A DNA stretch of 38,786 nucleotides, taken from positions 1-38,786 of IMG/VR virus record IMGVR_UViG_3300031989_000021. One strand, given 5' to 3'. This DNA comes from a virus. Shown one piece after another: positions 38,460 through 38,786 of the stretch. How positions within the stretch are numbered: the stretch's first letter is position 1; every line of letters begins with the position of its first letter. The notes beneath the pieces were generated by a model. That model was not told where the DNA came from, searched no databases, and saw only the letters and a list, made by a program, of their open reading frames with translations. The translations under genes were made by a program, and so were the position numbers.

Positions 38460-38493
38460 CATTGTCGCAATGTAGAATCTTCCAGTCAACTGG
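38460..38493. promoter_or_regulatory. Two palindromes over the terS promoter, operator candidates
   Basis: CATTGTCGCAATG (38460-38472; arms CATTG and CAATG) covers the -10 box, and CCAGTCAACTGG (38482-38493; arms CCAGT and ACTGG) covers the -35 box. Each looks like a site for a dimeric regulator. They are different from each other, so two proteins or two modes of control are possible. Confidence 0.5.
38461..38489 (-). promoter_or_regulatory. Sigma70-like promoter for terS
   Basis: On the minus strand TTGACT (38484-38489, five of six matches to consensus) is followed after 17 nt by GACAAT (38461-38466, four of six). The predicted start lies near 38454, giving a short leader of about 16 nt that contains the GGAGG site. 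It differs from the four TTGCCG-type promoters downstream. Confidence 0.55.
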
Positions 38494-38528
38494 CAGTCGA
38501 ATATGCCGCTGATACCCCCAGATGTGGG

Positions 38529-38645
38529 TCAGCGACCGCGGATGTAGGCGATCAACCGGACCAGTCCGTAGCCTGCCGCGACGACTGCGACGAAGGCGAG
38601 GAAGCCGGGATCAAGCATCCAGAAGATGGGGGTGTTGTTGCCCAT
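38529..38645 (-). CDS. 38-aa membrane peptide
   Basis: From ATG 38645 the product is GNNTPIFWMLDPGFLA, then FVAVVAAGYGLVRLIAYIRGR: a short polar start, one hydrophobic helix and a basic end, as in small phage membrane proteins. The longer in-frame version upstream overlaps the 22-aa gene and reads like out-of-frame sequence. No ribosome site is clear, and the start codon lies in the stem of a 10-bp hairpin. It may be a real small membrane protein; the function is unknown. Confidence 0.45.
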   Translation of the reverse strand: MGNNTPIFWMLDPGFLAFVAVVAAGYGLVRLIAYIRGR

Positions 38646-38668
38646 GCCGCTGTGTGGTGCGGCATGGG
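38641..38668 (-). promoter_or_regulatory. Perfect 10-bp hairpin over a start codon
   Basis: CCCATGCCGC (38641-38650) pairs perfectly with GCGGCATGGG (38659-38668) around an eight-base loop. On the minus strand the ATG of the 38-aa membrane peptide is inside the stem, so the structure could hide the start or act as a weak terminator. Confidence 0.5.
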
Positions 38669-38676
38669 TGAGCGTG

Positions 38677-38745
38677 TCAAGCCACGTCCTGCTTTTGCCG
38701 GGCGCGGACCGCCTCACGGGCTTCTTGGGTGATGCGCTTGGTCAT
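38677..38745 (-). CDS. Possible 22-aa peptide
   Basis: ATG 38745 overlaps the stop of a gene cut by the right edge (ATGA), with a run of G (GGGGGTGGC) before it. The product is basic and helical (TKRITQEAREAVRARQKQDV). Overlap with the upstream stop supports translation, but its size makes it uncertain. Confidence 0.35.
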   Translation of the reverse strand: MTKRITQEAREAVRARQKQDVA

Positions 38746-38786
38746 CTGCCACCCCCGAACTGCCGCTGCGCCTCGCTCCTGACCGC
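38742..38786 (-). CDS. C-terminal end of a gene cut by the right edge
   Basis: Fourteen codons are visible on the minus strand (ending SEAQRQFGGGR, then TGA), and the stop overlaps the following ATG. No function can be read from this fragment. Confidence 0.3.
   Translation of the reverse strand, partial: AVRSEAQRQFGGGR

Larger units (their letters stand above)
1..38786 (-). mobile_element. Late region of a temperate podovirus-like phage or prophage
   Basis: All supported genes lie on the minus strand in the order terminase, portal, scaffold, capsid, adaptor, tail, ejection proteins, lysis, integrase. A P22-type portal, an N4-gp56-type capsid, a nozzle-like protein and the absence of sheath, tube and tape-measure genes point to a short-tailed virion. 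The tyrosine integrase indicates a temperate life cycle. Neither end of the element is visible: a gene is cut at each edge, and no replication or repressor genes are present. Host assignment to Alphaproteobacteria, probably Rhodobacterales, is inferred from GC content and protein style only. Confidence 0.9.

Overview
The window is about 38.8 kb of GC-rich DNA in which every credible gene lies on the minus strand, so it is read here from right to left. It is most of the late half of a temperate, podovirus-like phage or prophage. The supporting genes are a small and a large terminase, a long P22-type portal (744 aa), a scaffold, an N4-gp56-type capsid, short-tail genes with no sheath or tape-measure protein, a string of ejection-type proteins, a lysis cassette and a tyrosine integrase. 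Codon use, GC content and protein style suggest an alphaproteobacterial host, probably of the Rhodobacterales type. This host call is an inference.

Layout in the direction of transcription. At 38.8-37.1 kb are small genes, a sigma70-like promoter with two palindromes, terS, a 74-aa gene, and a gene whose reading frame is broken next to a 28-bp inverted repeat. At 37.1-30.6 kb are terL (split by an intein with a LAGLIDADG-like motif placed inside the Walker A loop), two small genes, portal, scaffold and a small CsrA-like gene. At 30.6-23.2 kb are capsid, a small virion protein, head-tail adaptor, tail nozzle-like protein, a tail fibre with collar domain and a fibre-assembly-like protein. At 23.2-4.8 kb are ejection-type proteins, among them a lysozyme-like protein and a 4,752-aa polyvalent protein that fills 37% of the window. 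It joins a transglycosylase-like start, a pyrophosphatase-like domain, an adenine-methylase-like domain, a SNF2-type helicase, a zincin-like HEIVH motif and a membrane-associated C-terminus. At 4.7-2.9 kb is the lysis cassette (holin candidates, T7-lysozyme-type amidase, Rz and Rz1-like spanins), closed by a hairpin. At 2.6-1.35 kb is the integrase, followed by an 89-aa gene and a repeat-rich Ig-like protein that runs off the left edge.

The most interesting structure is a regulatory module that I find four times: before the capsid, before the giant gene, before the holin operon and before the Ig-like operon. Each copy has a promoter-like element (three are TTGC[C/T]G-18-TAT), a predicted leader of about 48-54 nt, and near the leader's 5' end a small RNA hairpin whose loop is always CAGGA while its stem covaries. 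GGA in a hairpin loop is the known recognition element of CsrA/RsmA proteins, and the gene directly before the capsid module encodes a CsrA-like protein. I infer that the phage encodes its own CsrA-type circuit controlling its late operons.

I see no tRNA, rRNA, CRISPR array, IS element, reverse transcriptase, repressor or replication gene in the window. Replication and lysogeny control must lie beyond its edges.
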